Of a stretch of 64,000 nucleotides of DNA, positions 40,203 through 49,128 are shown one piece after another. Position numbers and translations under genes: made by a program. The DNA is from FEN-1219 sp036563665 (GTDB lineage: Bacteria; Pseudomonadota; Gammaproteobacteria; Steroidobacterales; Rariloculaceae): NCBI GenBank assembly GCA_036563665.1, contig DATCLY010000039.1, forward strand, positions 31,043 to 95,042. Reading direction: 5' to 3'. The notes under the pieces are model-generated. The model ran no database searches. It saw nothing but the letters and a program-made list of their open reading frames with translations, and was not told the origin of the DNA. The stretch's first letter is position 1; the number at the start of each line of letters is the position of its first letter.

Positions 40203-40613
40203 CTATTCCGCGCTCGGCGCGCCCGCGCCCTCCGAGCCCATGAAGAGGCTCGTGCCGTCCGGCAACGTGATGTCGCGGCCGCTCGCGCGGAACGAGCGGT
40301 CGCGGGCCTGATAGCCTTCGACGCGCACGCGGATGCCCGCCGGCACGGAATTGCGGTTCCAGCCGCGGCGGATCAGCGCGTTCGGCGCACCGCCCTCGAC
40401 GGCCCACTGCTGCTTCTCGCCGGAAGCGGTGGTGACCTCGATGTGCAGCCACGAATGCGGGTTGCTGAACTCCATCTTCGTGACCACGCCTTCGAGCACG
40501 ATCGGGCGGTTGATGTCGAACTCGGCGGCGAACGAGTGATGGGCCGCCGCGGGGGCCGCGGCCGCGAGGGCCGCCACGATGCCTGCAAGGGTGCTCGAGG
40601 TTTTCGCTCGCAT
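40203..40613 (-). CDS. DUF6152 exported protein
   Basis: A 136-residue protein. The signal peptide ends near AAPAAAHHSF; HHSFAAEFDINRPIVLEGVVTKMEFSNPHSWLHI is the signature of DUF6152, a small OB/beta-type fold with two conserved His at the mature N-terminus. APNALIRRGWNRNSVPAGIRV lies in the second half. The function is unknown, although such proteins usually accompany the WEGDTL-type secreted proteins, as here on both sides. The two N-terminal His could bind a metal. Confidence 0.85.
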   Translation of the reverse strand: MRAKTSSTLAGIVAALAAAAPAAAHHSFAAEFDINRPIVLEGVVTKMEFSNPHSWLHIEVTTASGEKQQWAVEGGAPNALIRRGWNRNSVPAGIRVRVEGYQARDRSFRASGRDITLPDGTSLFMGSEGAGAPSAE

Positions 40614-40689
40614 CGACCGGTCTCCTGGTGTCGGGTTGGCCCGATTGTACCGCGTGGTGCGCGATGCTCGAGTGTGGGCCGGGCTCGGA

Positions 40690-41502
40690 TCACTCGAGCG
40701 GCTTCGGCGGCTCCTTCAGGAACTCGCCGTAGAGCAACGGCTCGGCGAACTCCACGCATTTGAACTCCAGCAGCTCGGCGTTCGGCTCCACGCGCCGGTA
40801 GAGCGGCAGGCGGATCGTCCAGGGCCGCGTGAACACGACCGGATCGTCGATGGTGGCTTCGTACTGGATGTGGTCCGGGCCCATCAGCGTGAAGCGCTCC
40901 GTCACCGTCATCTGGTTGCTGTGGTAGTTGCCGGCGCGGTCGAGCCACGTTCGATCGTCGTTCGCGATGGTTTCCACCACGAGCGTGTCGCCTTCCCAGC
41001 GGCCGTTCGACCAGCCCATCCACATGTCCACGGGCACCTCGTCGATCGTGCGGATGTCCGTCATGTGGATGGTGCGATTCGCGCTCGCGTACTCGTACAC
41101 CATCAGAATGTCGCCGTCGCCCTGCACGATCTGGAACGGGTAGGGCATGTAGGTGGCGCGGGGGATGCCGGGCAGGTAGCAGGCCGCTTCGGGATCCGAC
41201 TTCGGCCACCCCGCCCGATTCTCCTCGCGCTTCGCGAGCGCCTCGGGCTTGTACGGGATGGTGCCGCCCACGACGACGCTCTGGCCGGCCGGAATGGCGC
41301 CGATGGCGCCGAGCTGCCAGAAGCGCTCCAACCGCGCGGCGGAATGCGCCTCGAGGTTCCAGTGCGCGCTGCCGGCCGCTTGCCAGATGCCGTTCAGGTT
41401 CGGCCGGCCGTTAATGCGCTCGGGCCGTTCGCTCTGCGCTTGCGCTTGCGTGGCCGCGGCGCAGCCGAGCGCCGCGAGGATGCCGATCAACCGGTATCGC
41501 AT
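40690..41502 (-). CDS. Secreted WEGDTL-type protein, second copy
   Basis: A 270-residue protein from ATG 41500-41502 with GAGGAG nine bases upstream. Signal peptide ends ATQAQAQ. GRPNLNGIWQAAG, PYPFQIVQGDGDILMVYEY, GRWEGDTLVVETIANDDRTW and QMTVTERFTLMGPDHIQYEATI show the same order of motifs as 39053-40192. The function is unknown. It is separated from DUF6152 by about 77 bases on the same strand, so a joint transcript is possible. Confidence 0.8.
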   Translation of the reverse strand: MRYRLIGILAALGCAAATQAQAQSERPERINGRPNLNGIWQAAGSAHWNLEAHSAARLERFWQLGAIGAIPAGQSVVVGGTIPYKPEALAKREENRAGWPKSDPEAACYLPGIPRATYMPYPFQIVQGDGDILMVYEYASANRTIHMTDIRTIDEVPVDMWMGWSNGRWEGDTLVVETIANDDRTWLDRAGNYHSNQMTVTERFTLMGPDHIQYEATIDDPVVFTRPWTIRLPLYRRVEPNAELLEFKCVEFAEPLLYGEFLKEPPKPLE

Positions 41503-41614
41503 GTAGAACGTCTCCTCAACGAGGCCCCGCCGTCTCGCAGGCGCTCCCCCCTGCAAGGCCCCCGCACGGGACTGCCGCCCGTTCTATTGGAACTGTGCAC
41601 CGCTGTCAAACGCA

Positions 41615-41628
41615 TGCGGATATCCGCA
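41615..41628. promoter_or_regulatory. Perfect 14-bp palindrome in a divergent promoter
   Basis: TGCGGATATCCGCA is its own reverse complement. It lies in the 209-bp divergent region between the secreted-protein gene (starting at 41502, minus) and the PQQ dehydrogenase (starting at 41712, plus). The position makes an operator for a dimeric regulator plausible. No other copy was noticed in the window by eye. Confidence 0.4.
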
Positions 41629-41711
41629 CGGCCGGGCCGCGTGCGCACCTTCGTGAATTTCGCTAGCCTTGCGCTGTCCGTCGACCGGTGGGGCGCTTGC
41701 GGGAGGTGTGG

Positions 41712-43463
41712 ATGGTCAAGAGGATCGACGTGGCGGCCTTCGCGCTCGGAGCCGCCGGCTTGCTCGCACCCGTGGTGGGCGATGCGCAGACGGGCGCGCA
41801 GCCCGAGCGGCCGTTCGTGCCCGTGACGGACGAGATGCTGCGCAACCCCGACCCGGCCGACTGGCTCATGTGGCGGCGCACGTTCGACAGCCACGCGTTC
41901 AGCCCGCTCGACCAGATCCACACGGGCAACGTCGCGCGCCTCGAGCTCAAGTGGAGCGCCGACATGGGTCCGGGCGTGCAGGAATCCACGCCCCTCGTCT
42001 ATGCGGGCGTGATGTACGTGCCGAACCACAGCGACTACGTGCAGGCGTTCGATGCCGCCACGGGCGAGCTGCTGTGGGAGCATCGCCGGCAGTATCGGGA
42101 AGGCGGGCAAGGCGGGACGAATCGCAACCTCGCCATCTGGGGCGCCACGCTCATCGACGCGGGCTCCGACAACACGATGTACGCCATCGACGCGCGCACC
42201 GGCGAGCTCGTGTGGGAGACGCCCGTGCACGAGCCCGCGCTGCGCGCCCGCGCGACGTCCGGCCCCATCGTGGCGGACGGCAAGGTCATCACGGGCCGGC
42301 AGTGTCAGCCGGACGCCGGCCACGAGGGCTGCGTGATCACGGCCCACGACGCGCGCACCGGCCGCGAGCTGTGGCGCACTCGCACGATTCCGCGGCCCGG
42401 CGAGCCCGGCGACGAGACCTGGGGCGACGTGCCGCTCGAGCAGCGCTGGCACGTGGGCACGTGGATGGTGCCGAGCTACGACCCGGAGCTCGAGCGCATC
42501 ATCATCGGCACGTCGGTGACCATCCCCGCGCCGAAGTTCATCCTCGGCGGCAACGACAAGGAGCACCTGTACCACAACTCCACGCTCGCGCTCGACGCCG
42601 CGACCGGCAAGATCGTCTGGCACTACCAGCACGTGGTGGATCACTGGGACCTCGACCACCCGTTCGAGCGGCTGCTCGTGGAAACGGAGGTGGCGCCGGA
42701 TCCGGACGAGGTGCCGTGGATCAACCCCCGTCTGAAGGCCGGCGAGGTGCGCAAGGTGATCACGGGCATCCCCGGCAAGACCGGCATCGTGTACACGCTC
42801 GACCGCGCCACGGGCGAGTTCCTGTGGGCGCGGCCCACCGTGTTCCAGAACGTCGTGAGCTCGATCGACGGCGCCACCGGCAAGGCGCACGTCAACCCCG
42901 AGATGCTGTTCGAGCGCGCGGGGCAGGAGCTCTTCGTGTGCCCGGGCACCAACGGCGGCAAGAACTGGCCCGCCGGCGCGTACAGCCCCGAGCTCAACGT
43001 CATGTTCTACCCGATGCAGAACATGTGCATGCGCGCCACCGTGCAGACCGGCGAGCGCGACCCGAGCCTCGTGTACGGCTTCCGCAGCGAGTACACCATC
43101 GCGCCCGGCACCGATAACGTGGGAGCGGTGTGGGCCATCTCGGCGGCGACCGGCGAGGTGCTCTGGAAGCACGAGCAGCGGGCGGGCGTGATGTCGCTGG
43201 TCGCGACGGGGGGCGGCCTCGTGTTCGGCGGAGACGTGGCGGGCCGCTTCAAGGCGTTCGATGCGCGCACGGGCGAGGTGCTCTGGGACGTCGATCTGGG
43301 CGCGCCGGTCAGCGGGTTCCCCGTGTCCTTCGCGGTGGACGGCAAGCAATACGTGGCCGTCACGACGGGCCCGTCGCTGGTCGCCGCCGCTGCGCGCCGC
43401 ATGACGCCCGAGCTCGCGCCCGACACCTCGGGGGCAAAGGTGCACGTCTTCGCCCTGCCGTGA
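41712..43463 (+). CDS. PQQ-dependent dehydrogenase, second copy
   Basis: A 583-residue protein; ATG 41712 follows GGGAGG. The signal is about residues 1-26 (VVGDAQ). Propeller W-motifs include AFDAATGELLWEH, AIDARTGELVWET and AFDARTGEVLWDV. DHWDLDHP carries the region of the catalytic Asp, and GGKNWPAGAYSPELNVMFYP matches the GGTNWNPxSY-type motif of PQQ alcohol dehydrogenases. It differs from 13698-15335 by lacking the vicinal Cys pair. The cytochrome acceptor is not adjacent. Its stop overlaps the start of the MltB-type gene (GTGA). Confidence 0.88.
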   Translation: MVKRIDVAAFALGAAGLLAPVVGDAQTGAQPERPFVPVTDEMLRNPDPADWLMWRRTFDSHAFSPLDQIHTGNVARLELKWSADMGPGVQESTPLVYAGVMYVPNHSDYVQAFDAATGELLWEHRRQYREGGQGGTNRNLAIWGATLIDAGSDNTMYAIDARTGELVWETPVHEPALRARATSGPIVADGKVITGRQCQPDAGHEGCVITAHDARTGRELWRTRTIPRPGEPGDETWGDVPLEQRWHVGTWMVPSYDPELERIIIGTSVTIPAPKFILGGNDKEHLYHNSTLALDAATGKIVWHYQHVVDHWDLDHPFERLLVETEVAPDPDEVPWINPRLKAGEVRKVITGIPGKTGIVYTLDRATGEFLWARPTVFQNVVSSIDGATGKAHVNPEMLFERAGQELFVCPGTNGGKNWPAGAYSPELNVMFYPMQNMCMRATVQTGERDPSLVYGFRSEYTIAPGTDNVGAVWAISAATGEVLWKHEQRAGVMSLVATGGGLVFGGDVAGRFKAFDARTGEVLWDVDLGAPVSGFPVSFAVDGKQYVAVTTGPSLVAAAARRMTPELAPDTSGAKVHVFALP

Positions 43464-44458
43464 TCGTGCGGGCCCGACGCCGGCGCAGCCTTCTCCTCAC
43501 GCTCGTTGCCGCGCTGCCGCTCGCCGCGTACGCGCAGCGCGAGCCGTTCGACGCGTGGCTCGAGAAGCTCGAGGCCGAGGCGCTCGCCGCTGGCATCTCG
43601 CAGGCCACGCTCGACGCCGCGCTCGCGGGCGTGACGCCGCTCGAGGAGGTCATCGAACGCGACCGCAATCAGCCCGAGGTGAAGCTCGACTTCTGGACGT
43701 ATCTCGGGCGCGTGGTGTCCGAGCGCCGGATCGAGCAGGGGCGGGCGAAGCTCGAGGAGCACCGCGCGCTCGTGGAGGCGATCGCGGGCCGTTACGGCAT
43801 GCCGCCGGAGCTCCTCGTGGCGGTATGGGGCGTGGAGAGCAATTATGGCGAGCGCCAGGGCGGCTTCCCGGTCATCGCGGCGCTCGTCACGCTCGCGTAC
43901 GACGACCGCCGCCCGACGATGTTCCGACGCGAGCTCCTGCACGCGCTGCGCATCATCGACGACGGCCACATCGAGCCGGCGAAGATGAAGGGCTCGTGGG
44001 CCGGCGCCATGGGACAGCTGCAGTTCATGCCGTCTACGTTCATCGATCACGCGAAGGACGGCGACGGCGACGGGCGCAAGGACATCTGGGGCAGCCCGGC
44101 CGACGCGCTCGAATCGGCCGCGAGCTTCATGTCGTCGCAGTGGCGCCGGGGACAACGATGGGGACGCCAGGTGACGGTGCCGGCCGGTTTCGACCGCGCG
44201 CTCGCGGGCCTCGAGACGCGCAAGCCGCTCGCCGACTGGCAGCGGAGGGGCGTGCGGCTGGTGGACGGCTCCGATCTCCCCGCGGCCGATCTGAGCGCGT
44301 CGATCGTGCTGCCGACCGACGGGCTCGAGCCGGCGTTCCTCGTGTATCAAAACTATCGCGCGCTGCTGCGCTGGAACCGCTCGCATCTCTTCGCGCTCGC
44401 GGTGGCGCACCTGGCCGACCGCATCGCGGGCCGCCCGCCGCTCGTCGGCGCGCCGTAG
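43460..44458 (+). CDS. MltB-type lytic murein transglycosylase
   Basis: A 332-residue protein from GTG 43460 overlapping the PQQ dehydrogenase stop. The signal peptide ends PLAAYAQ. FDAWLEKLEAEALAAGIS and YGMPPELLVAVWGVESNYGERQGGFPV give the catalytic Glu near residue 126, followed by GSWAGAMGQLQFMPSTF and GDGDGRKDIWGSPADALESAASF, the SLT_2/MltB family motifs. It cleaves peptidoglycan glycan strands with anhydromuramyl formation in the periplasm. There is no lipobox, so it may be soluble. The link to PQQ metabolism is only positional. Confidence 0.92.
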   Translation: MIVRARRRRSLLLTLVAALPLAAYAQREPFDAWLEKLEAEALAAGISQATLDAALAGVTPLEEVIERDRNQPEVKLDFWTYLGRVVSERRIEQGRAKLEEHRALVEAIAGRYGMPPELLVAVWGVESNYGERQGGFPVIAALVTLAYDDRRPTMFRRELLHALRIIDDGHIEPAKMKGSWAGAMGQLQFMPSTFIDHAKDGDGDGRKDIWGSPADALESAASFMSSQWRRGQRWGRQVTVPAGFDRALAGLETRKPLADWQRRGVRLVDGSDLPAADLSASIVLPTDGLEPAFLVYQNYRALLRWNRSHLFALAVAHLADRIAGRPPLVGAP

Positions 44459-44624
44459 GTGGGCTCGCGCGCGCATCCTGCGCGCGAGCGTGCTGGCAGG
44501 GGCCCATGCGATTCGCGCCGCGAGACGTGATCGCGGCGTTGGGCGACGAGAAGATCGCGGCCTGACACCTCCTCGCGAGATTTTGCGAGACGGCTCGTCG
44601 CGAGATTCCGCGTGAAGAGCGCGC

Positions 44625-45350
44625 CTACGGGCGGGCGGGGCAGGGCGTGCGAGGCTTCAGCGTGACGAAGCGGTCGACGACGAGCACCTCGTGGGCGCCG
44701 TCGGGGGCTGACGCCACTTCCGCGTGGCCGTCGAGCTCGGCGAGCGACGGGGCGTTGGCGCGGTTGAGCCGGCGGTGCTGGCGCAGCAAGTCGTCGTAGC
44801 CGGCGCCGCTCGCCGCCGTGTAGGCGAGCCCCGTGAGGCAGTCGCGGAACGCGATCCCGCCGTCGATCACGACCGTCTCGCCTTCGAGGCGCAAGCGGTC
44901 GCCGAACGGCGGGGCGTCCGGGTCGCGCGCGACCACGTGTGCGACCGGCGAGGCGGTCTCGAGCCGCAGCCGGTCCGCGTCGAGCTGCACCAGGCGCCGC
45001 CCGGGCCCGGGCGCCTCGAGGACCACCTGGCCGGCGCGCTCGTCCCACCGCCAACGCCCGCGTGCGTACGCCGGCGGCTCCTGCGAGCCGTCCTCCACGA
45101 CGTAACGCTGCCTGAGGAAGAACGCGCCGTCGGATCGCAGCCAGAGCGTGGCTTCGATGGCCTCGCAGTTGCTGCAGGGGAAGCGGCCCGCATACACGCC
45201 CGCGAGCTCCCCGCGCGGCAGGTGCCGCTCCGCATCGGCGGGATCGTGCGCCCCGCAGCCGGCGAGCACCGAGCCGGCCCCGATGCCGGCGAGCAGTGCC
45301 CGCGCCGCGCGCCCGGCGGAGGACTTCGTCGCTTTGTGCTTCCAGGCCAT
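44625..45350 (-). CDS. NlpE-like lipoprotein
   Basis: A 241-residue protein. GSVLAGCGAHD near residues 27-37 is a lipobox. GVYAGRFPCSNCEAIEATLWLRSDGAFFLRQRYV near 50-84 is the NlpE N-terminal domain with its conserved CxxC. NlpE proteins respond to copper or misfolded lipoproteins and activate Cpx signalling in enterics. The rest, a beta-sheet-rich tail ending DRFVTLKP, also fits this family. Earlier in-frame ATG codons are not preceded by a signal, so ATG 45348 is used. The 166-bp gap upstream of this gene's end carries REP-like AGAGCGCGCCTAC. Confidence 0.8.
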   Translation of the reverse strand: MAWKHKATKSSAGRAARALLAGIGAGSVLAGCGAHDPADAERHLPRGELAGVYAGRFPCSNCEAIEATLWLRSDGAFFLRQRYVVEDGSQEPPAYARGRWRWDERAGQVVLEAPGPGRRLVQLDADRLRLETASPVAHVVARDPDAPPFGDRLRLEGETVVIDGGIAFRDCLTGLAYTAASGAGYDDLLRQHRRLNRANAPSLAELDGHAEVASAPDGAHEVLVVDRFVTLKPRTPCPARP

Positions 45351-45539
45351 GCGCGCCGGAGCATGCGCCCCGCCGTGCCCCCGGGGGAGTGAACAGGTCA
45401 CGTCGGCGTCGCCGCCGGATCGTTTGGCGCTACAATCACGCCTCCGCCGCTCCGACGCGGCCCAGGGTCGCCGGCGGCAGGGGGGTCGACGCGCGGAACC
45501 GCGCCCGAAGGTGACAGCCAGGGATTCGGAGGGGGAGGG

Positions 45540-45989
45540 ATGACCAGGGACTACGATTTCGCGGTTTCGCTCAGGATTCGCCATCCGGCCGTGGACCCGG
45601 ACGTGCTCACCGCGGCACTCGGTCTCACGCCCCAGTACGCGTGGCGCGCGGGTGCCGAGCGGCGCGCCACCGGCGAGGGCGGCAGCGCGACCGGAACCTA
45701 CCGCGAGACGCTGTGGATCGCGCCGCTCAATCCCGAGCCCGTCTTCGACCAGGTGCCGGTGCCGCTCGAGGGCGTGCTGCTGCTCGGGGCCAATCGGCTG
45801 CACCGCAACAAGCAGCTCTGGAGCCGGCTCATGGCGGAAGGCGGCTCCGCGGAGCTCCTCGTGGAGATTTTCGGCCGCGACACCTTCACGTTGGAGCTCT
45901 CCTCCATGACGCTGTCCCAGCTCGCGCGCAGCCGCATCGCGGTCTCGGTGCGCGTGCACCCCATGCCGCGGGCCGTGGCAGTCGCCTGA
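45540..45989 (+). CDS. DUF4279-like protein
   Basis: A 149-residue cytoplasmic protein from ATG 45540, behind GGGGGAGGG. VSLRIRHPAVDPDVLTAALGLTPQYAWRAGAERR at the N-terminus fits DUF4279, whose members pair a ferredoxin-like beta-sheet with a WxxG motif. WIAPLNPE and LWSRLMAEGGSAELLVEIFG follow. The function is unknown; some members are immunity-like proteins, but no toxin gene is adjacent. Confidence 0.6.
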   Translation: MTRDYDFAVSLRIRHPAVDPDVLTAALGLTPQYAWRAGAERRATGEGGSATGTYRETLWIAPLNPEPVFDQVPVPLEGVLLLGANRLHRNKQLWSRLMAEGGSAELLVEIFGRDTFTLELSSMTLSQLARSRIAVSVRVHPMPRAVAVA

Positions 45990-46057
45990 GCGGCGGATCG
46001 TAGTACCATTTCCGAACCAAGAAGGCGGCCCGAAGCCGCTCGAGGAGACGTTCGCGC

Positions 46058-46912
46058 ATGAATCCCTATCGCCAGTCCACCGTCGTCGGCCTGCTCGCGT
46101 GCCTGCTCGCGCCCTGCGCCTTCGCGCAGTTCGGCTCGGCGCCCGCGGAGCTCGAGCTCATCGAGATCGAGAAGGACGTCTACGTCATCCACAACGAGCT
46201 CGTTCCCGGCAACGTCACGGCCGTCGTCACGAGCGACGGCGTGATCCTCGTGGACGACAAGTTCGAGATCGACTACGAGAACATCATGCGGCTGCTGCGC
46301 ACGGTGACGGACCAGCCGGTGAAGTACGTCATCAACACGCACTATCACGGCGACCACAGCGGCGGCAACGCGAAGCTGCAGTCGATGGAAGGCGCCATCG
46401 CCGTCGCTTCGGAGAACGCCCGCGTGCGCATGGTGGCGGGATCGCAGCCCGGGCTGCCGGACATCACCATCGAGCAGCGCGGTCACATCTATCTCGGCGG
46501 CAAGTCGGCGCAGATCTACTGGTTCGGGCGCGGGCACACGGACGGCGACGTGGTGGTGCTGTTCCCGGATCACCGGCTGCTGGCCGCGGGCGACCTGTTC
46601 ACGGTGGGCACGGGCCTGCCGCAGCTCGTGGACTACCGGGGCGGCGGCAGCGCGAGGGAGTGGACGCGCACGCTCGAGAAAGTGCTCGAGCTCGATTTCG
46701 ACAAGGTCGTCCCCGGCCACGGCGCGGTCGCGGACAAGCGAACGCTCGCCGAATATCGCGACCGTTCCGCCCGCATGACGGAGCTCGTCACCGAGATGAA
46801 CCGTCAGGGCAAGTCGCGGGCCGAGATCGAGACGGTGCTCCGGAACGAGTTCGGCTTCGAGGATTTCCACATCCAGATGTCGCTCGACGGCCTCATCGAG
46901 GAGCTGCGCTGA
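46058..46912 (+). CDS. Exported metallo-beta-lactamase-fold hydrolase
   Basis: A 284-residue protein with a signal peptide ending CAFAQ. The zinc sites are intact: THYHGDHSGG (HxHxDH), the His in GRGHTDGDVVVLFP, the Asp in AAGDLFTVG and the His in VVPGHGAV. It belongs with periplasmic MBL-fold proteins such as quinoprotein relay enzymes or class-B-like hydrolases; the substrate is unknown. It is followed, 36 bases later, by an aldo/keto reductase-like gene. Confidence 0.88.
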   Translation: MNPYRQSTVVGLLACLLAPCAFAQFGSAPAELELIEIEKDVYVIHNELVPGNVTAVVTSDGVILVDDKFEIDYENIMRLLRTVTDQPVKYVINTHYHGDHSGGNAKLQSMEGAIAVASENARVRMVAGSQPGLPDITIEQRGHIYLGGKSAQIYWFGRGHTDGDVVVLFPDHRLLAAGDLFTVGTGLPQLVDYRGGGSAREWTRTLEKVLELDFDKVVPGHGAVADKRTLAEYRDRSARMTELVTEMNRQGKSRAEIETVLRNEFGFEDFHIQMSLDGLIEELR

Positions 46913-46948
46913 CGTCGGCACGTCGGCGCGGCCGAAGGGGGAAGACCG

Positions 46949-47851
46949 ATGGACCGACGTGAGTTCCTCGCCATCGGCGCCGCCGCCGGCGCGGCGGCGT
47001 TGGCGCCGCGCGGCTTCGCGCAGGAGCGCCTGCCGCTCCGGCCGATTCCGTCCACCGGCGAGATGCTGCCGGTGATCGGGCTCGGCTCCAGCAAGGTGGT
47101 GCAGGAGATCGCGACCAAGGGCACGGAGCCCGTCGCCGCCGTGCTGCGCGCGCTGGTCGCGGCCGGCGGCCGCGTCGTGGACACCTGGCCCCGCGATCCC
47201 GCCAACGACGCGGGGTTCGGCCGCGTCATCAACGAGCCCGACCTGCGCGATGCGCTGTTCGTCACCGGCAAGATCGACCGCGTCGGCAAGGAGCAGGGGC
47301 TCGCGCAGTTCCGTGAGACGCAGCGCAATTACGGGCGCGAGCGGCTCGATCTGCTGCAGGTCTTCAGCCTCACCGACGTCGACACGCACTGGCCCACGTT
47401 GCAGGAGCTCAAGGAGCGGGGCGAGACGCGGTACATCGGCGTGACGGTGGCCGAGCGGCGGCTGCACCCGGACCTCGAGCGGTTCCTCGCCCGCGAGACG
47501 CCCGACTTCGTGCAGCTCAACTATTCGCTGTCCGAGCGCGAGGCCGAGGAGCGGCTGTTGCCGATGCTCGCGGACCGCGGCATCGCGGTGCTCATCAACC
47601 GGCCGTTCATGAACGGCGTGTACTTCGACAAGCTCGAGGGCCGGCCTCTGCCCGAGTGGACGGCCGAGTTCGACTGCGAGAGCTGGGCGCAGTTCTCCCT
47701 CAAGTACATCCTCGCGAACCCGCACCTCACGTGCGTGCTCACGGAGACGACCAACCCTCGCCATATGACGGAAAACGCCCGCGCGGCCATGGGCGCCTTG
47801 CCCGACGACCGCGCGCGGCAGCGCATGCGCGAGCTCATCGACTCGCTGTAG
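46949..47851 (+). CDS. Tat-exported aldo/keto reductase-like protein with missing catalytic residues
   Basis: A 300-residue protein. DRREFLAIGAAAGAAALAP at residues 2-20 is a Tat signal. The TIM-barrel order is recognisable: MLPVIGLGSSKVV, VVDTWPRDPANDAGFGRVI, ALFVTGKID, LDLLQVFSLTD, ERGETRYIGVTVAE and FVQLNYSLSEREAEERLLPML. In active family members the Asp-Tyr-Lys-His tetrad is VDxxxxYG, TK and QVHN. Here Asp and Lys remain, but Tyr is absent and the His position is Phe. A non-oxidoreductase or binding role is likely. It lies just downstream of an MBL-fold hydrolase. Confidence 0.85.
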   Translation: MDRREFLAIGAAAGAAALAPRGFAQERLPLRPIPSTGEMLPVIGLGSSKVVQEIATKGTEPVAAVLRALVAAGGRVVDTWPRDPANDAGFGRVINEPDLRDALFVTGKIDRVGKEQGLAQFRETQRNYGRERLDLLQVFSLTDVDTHWPTLQELKERGETRYIGVTVAERRLHPDLERFLARETPDFVQLNYSLSEREAEERLLPMLADRGIAVLINRPFMNGVYFDKLEGRPLPEWTAEFDCESWAQFSLKYILANPHLTCVLTETTNPRHMTENARAAMGALPDDRARQRMRELIDSL

Positions 47852-47902
47852 GGCAATCGATCGGGCGCCATGTGGCGGCGGCTTTGCGGCCGCGAGCCGG
47901 CG

Positions 47903-48640
47903 TCAGTGCGTGAACGCCCAGATCACGAAATTGATGCCGATCCGGAACGCGTCCGCCGCGGGCTCGAGCGGCATGCGGGCCTCGTCGTACCAATCCCAGA
48001 AGTTGGCGAGGTCGTTGTTGTAGCCCGCGGCGATCGCTACCTCGCCGTCGTCGTTCAGCAGCCCGTAGTAGACGATCTGCCCGCCCGGCACGTACGGCGA
48101 CATGCGCTCGAGATCGGGCAGCTCGAAGTGCGCGGAGTAGATGCGATGGTCCAGCGGGATCGGCAGGAACGGCCGGTCCGGGAACGCGCGGCGCACCTGC
48201 TCGCGCATGTTCTCGAGCTGCAGCAGCCCGTCGAAGTCGTCCATCAGCACGAAGCCGCCCCGCAAGACGAACTCGCGCAAGTTGCGCACTTCCTGCTCGG
48301 TGAGCTCCATCTCGCCGGGCTCGGACACGTACGCGAACGGGTAGTCGAACACCTCGTCGCTCGCGAGGTCGACGATGCGATAGGAGGCTATCTCCACGTC
48401 GATGCCGGTGGCCTGCTTGATGAACTCGTTGAAATTGCGGTCCGAGCTCGGGTAGTTGTGAGTCCAGCCGGTGTGGCCGATCAGGCCGTTCGTGCCGAAG
48501 CGCCAGCGGGCGACGACGAGCTCGGTGGGCGGCGGATCGTTCTGCTCGATGAACCGCCTGCCGAAAAGACGTTGCGCTTCGGCCGCGCCGGTGAAGGAGA
48601 GGGCGGCCAGGGCGAGCAGCGCGGCAAGGCGTGGGAGCAT
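47903..48640 (-). CDS. DUF4159 exported protein
   Basis: A 245-residue protein. The signal peptide (LALAALSFTGAAEA) is followed by FEQNDPPPTE-like FIEQNDPPPTELVVARWRF and GLIGHTGWTHNYPSSDRNFNEFIKQATGI. FVLRGGFVLMDDFDGLLQ and HRIYSAHFELPDLERM are DUF4159 features with several conserved His and Asp residues. The family often neighbours Tat-exported or MoxR systems; no such partner is clear here. An upstream GTG in frame at 48658 would add six residues. Confidence 0.85.
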   Translation of the reverse strand: MLPRLAALLALAALSFTGAAEAQRLFGRRFIEQNDPPPTELVVARWRFGTNGLIGHTGWTHNYPSSDRNFNEFIKQATGIDVEIASYRIVDLASDEVFDYPFAYVSEPGEMELTEQEVRNLREFVLRGGFVLMDDFDGLLQLENMREQVRRAFPDRPFLPIPLDHRIYSAHFELPDLERMSPYVPGGQIVYYGLLNDDGEVAIAAGYNNDLANFWDWYDEARMPLEPAADAFRIGINFVIWAFTH

Positions 48641-48732
48641 GGCGCGAGGCGAATGCACGTCGTGGCCGGCGGCCGCTCCTGCGCGGGCGTCGCGAGCACC
48701 GGCAGGAGGGGCGTCGCGGCGCAAAGTCTCCC

Positions 48733-49128
48733 TCAGCGGCTGGTGATGCCGACGATCCGATCCCGCTGCGCGATGAGGCGCGCGTTCGTGAACTTGGGCA
48801 CGTCCGCGAGCAGCCTCGCCTGATGCTTGGCCGCGGCCTCGTCGAAGGCCTTCGGATCGGCGATCCAGATCGAGATGGTGGCGACGTAGGGCGGCTTCGC
48901 GCCGTCGGCACCCGGGAGCCCGCGGCGCAGCTCGAACCGGCTGATCGAGTCGCCGTACAGCTCCATGATGAGCGGCATGTGCGTGTTCTCGTAGTAGTCG
49001 AAGTCGAAGCGCACGTCGTCGCTGTTCTCGTACACGATGGTCATGCACTCCTGGCCGACCGTGCTCCCGCCGGCGCGCGCCGTGCTCGCGGCGCCCGCCG
49101 TCACGGCCGCGGCCATCCCCGCCAGCAC
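48733..49128 (-). CDS. EthD-domain protein, N-terminus possibly frameshifted
   Basis: A 131-residue frame from GTG 49126-49128. ECMTIVYENSDDVRFDFDYYENTHMPLIMELYGD is the EthD dimeric alpha-beta barrel core, continuing SISRFELRRGLPGADG and ATISIWIADPKAFDEAAAKH. The mature part follows an Ala-rich signal (AAAVTAGAASTARA). Upstream an in-frame stretch reads CDRRAVLAG, a Tat-like motif, but a stop blocks extension, while a well-placed ATG with AGGAGG at 49187 lies in another frame. See findings. Confidence 0.75.
   Translation of the reverse strand: MLAGMAAAVTAGAASTARAGGSTVGQECMTIVYENSDDVRFDFDYYENTHMPLIMELYGDSISRFELRRGLPGADGAKPPYVATISIWIADPKAFDEAAAKHQARLLADVPKFTNARLIAQRDRIVGITSR

Noticed and set aside
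44506..44565. 19-codon open frame after the MltB-type gene
   Set aside because: No ribosome site and no recognisable motif; overlaps a REP-like intergenic patch.
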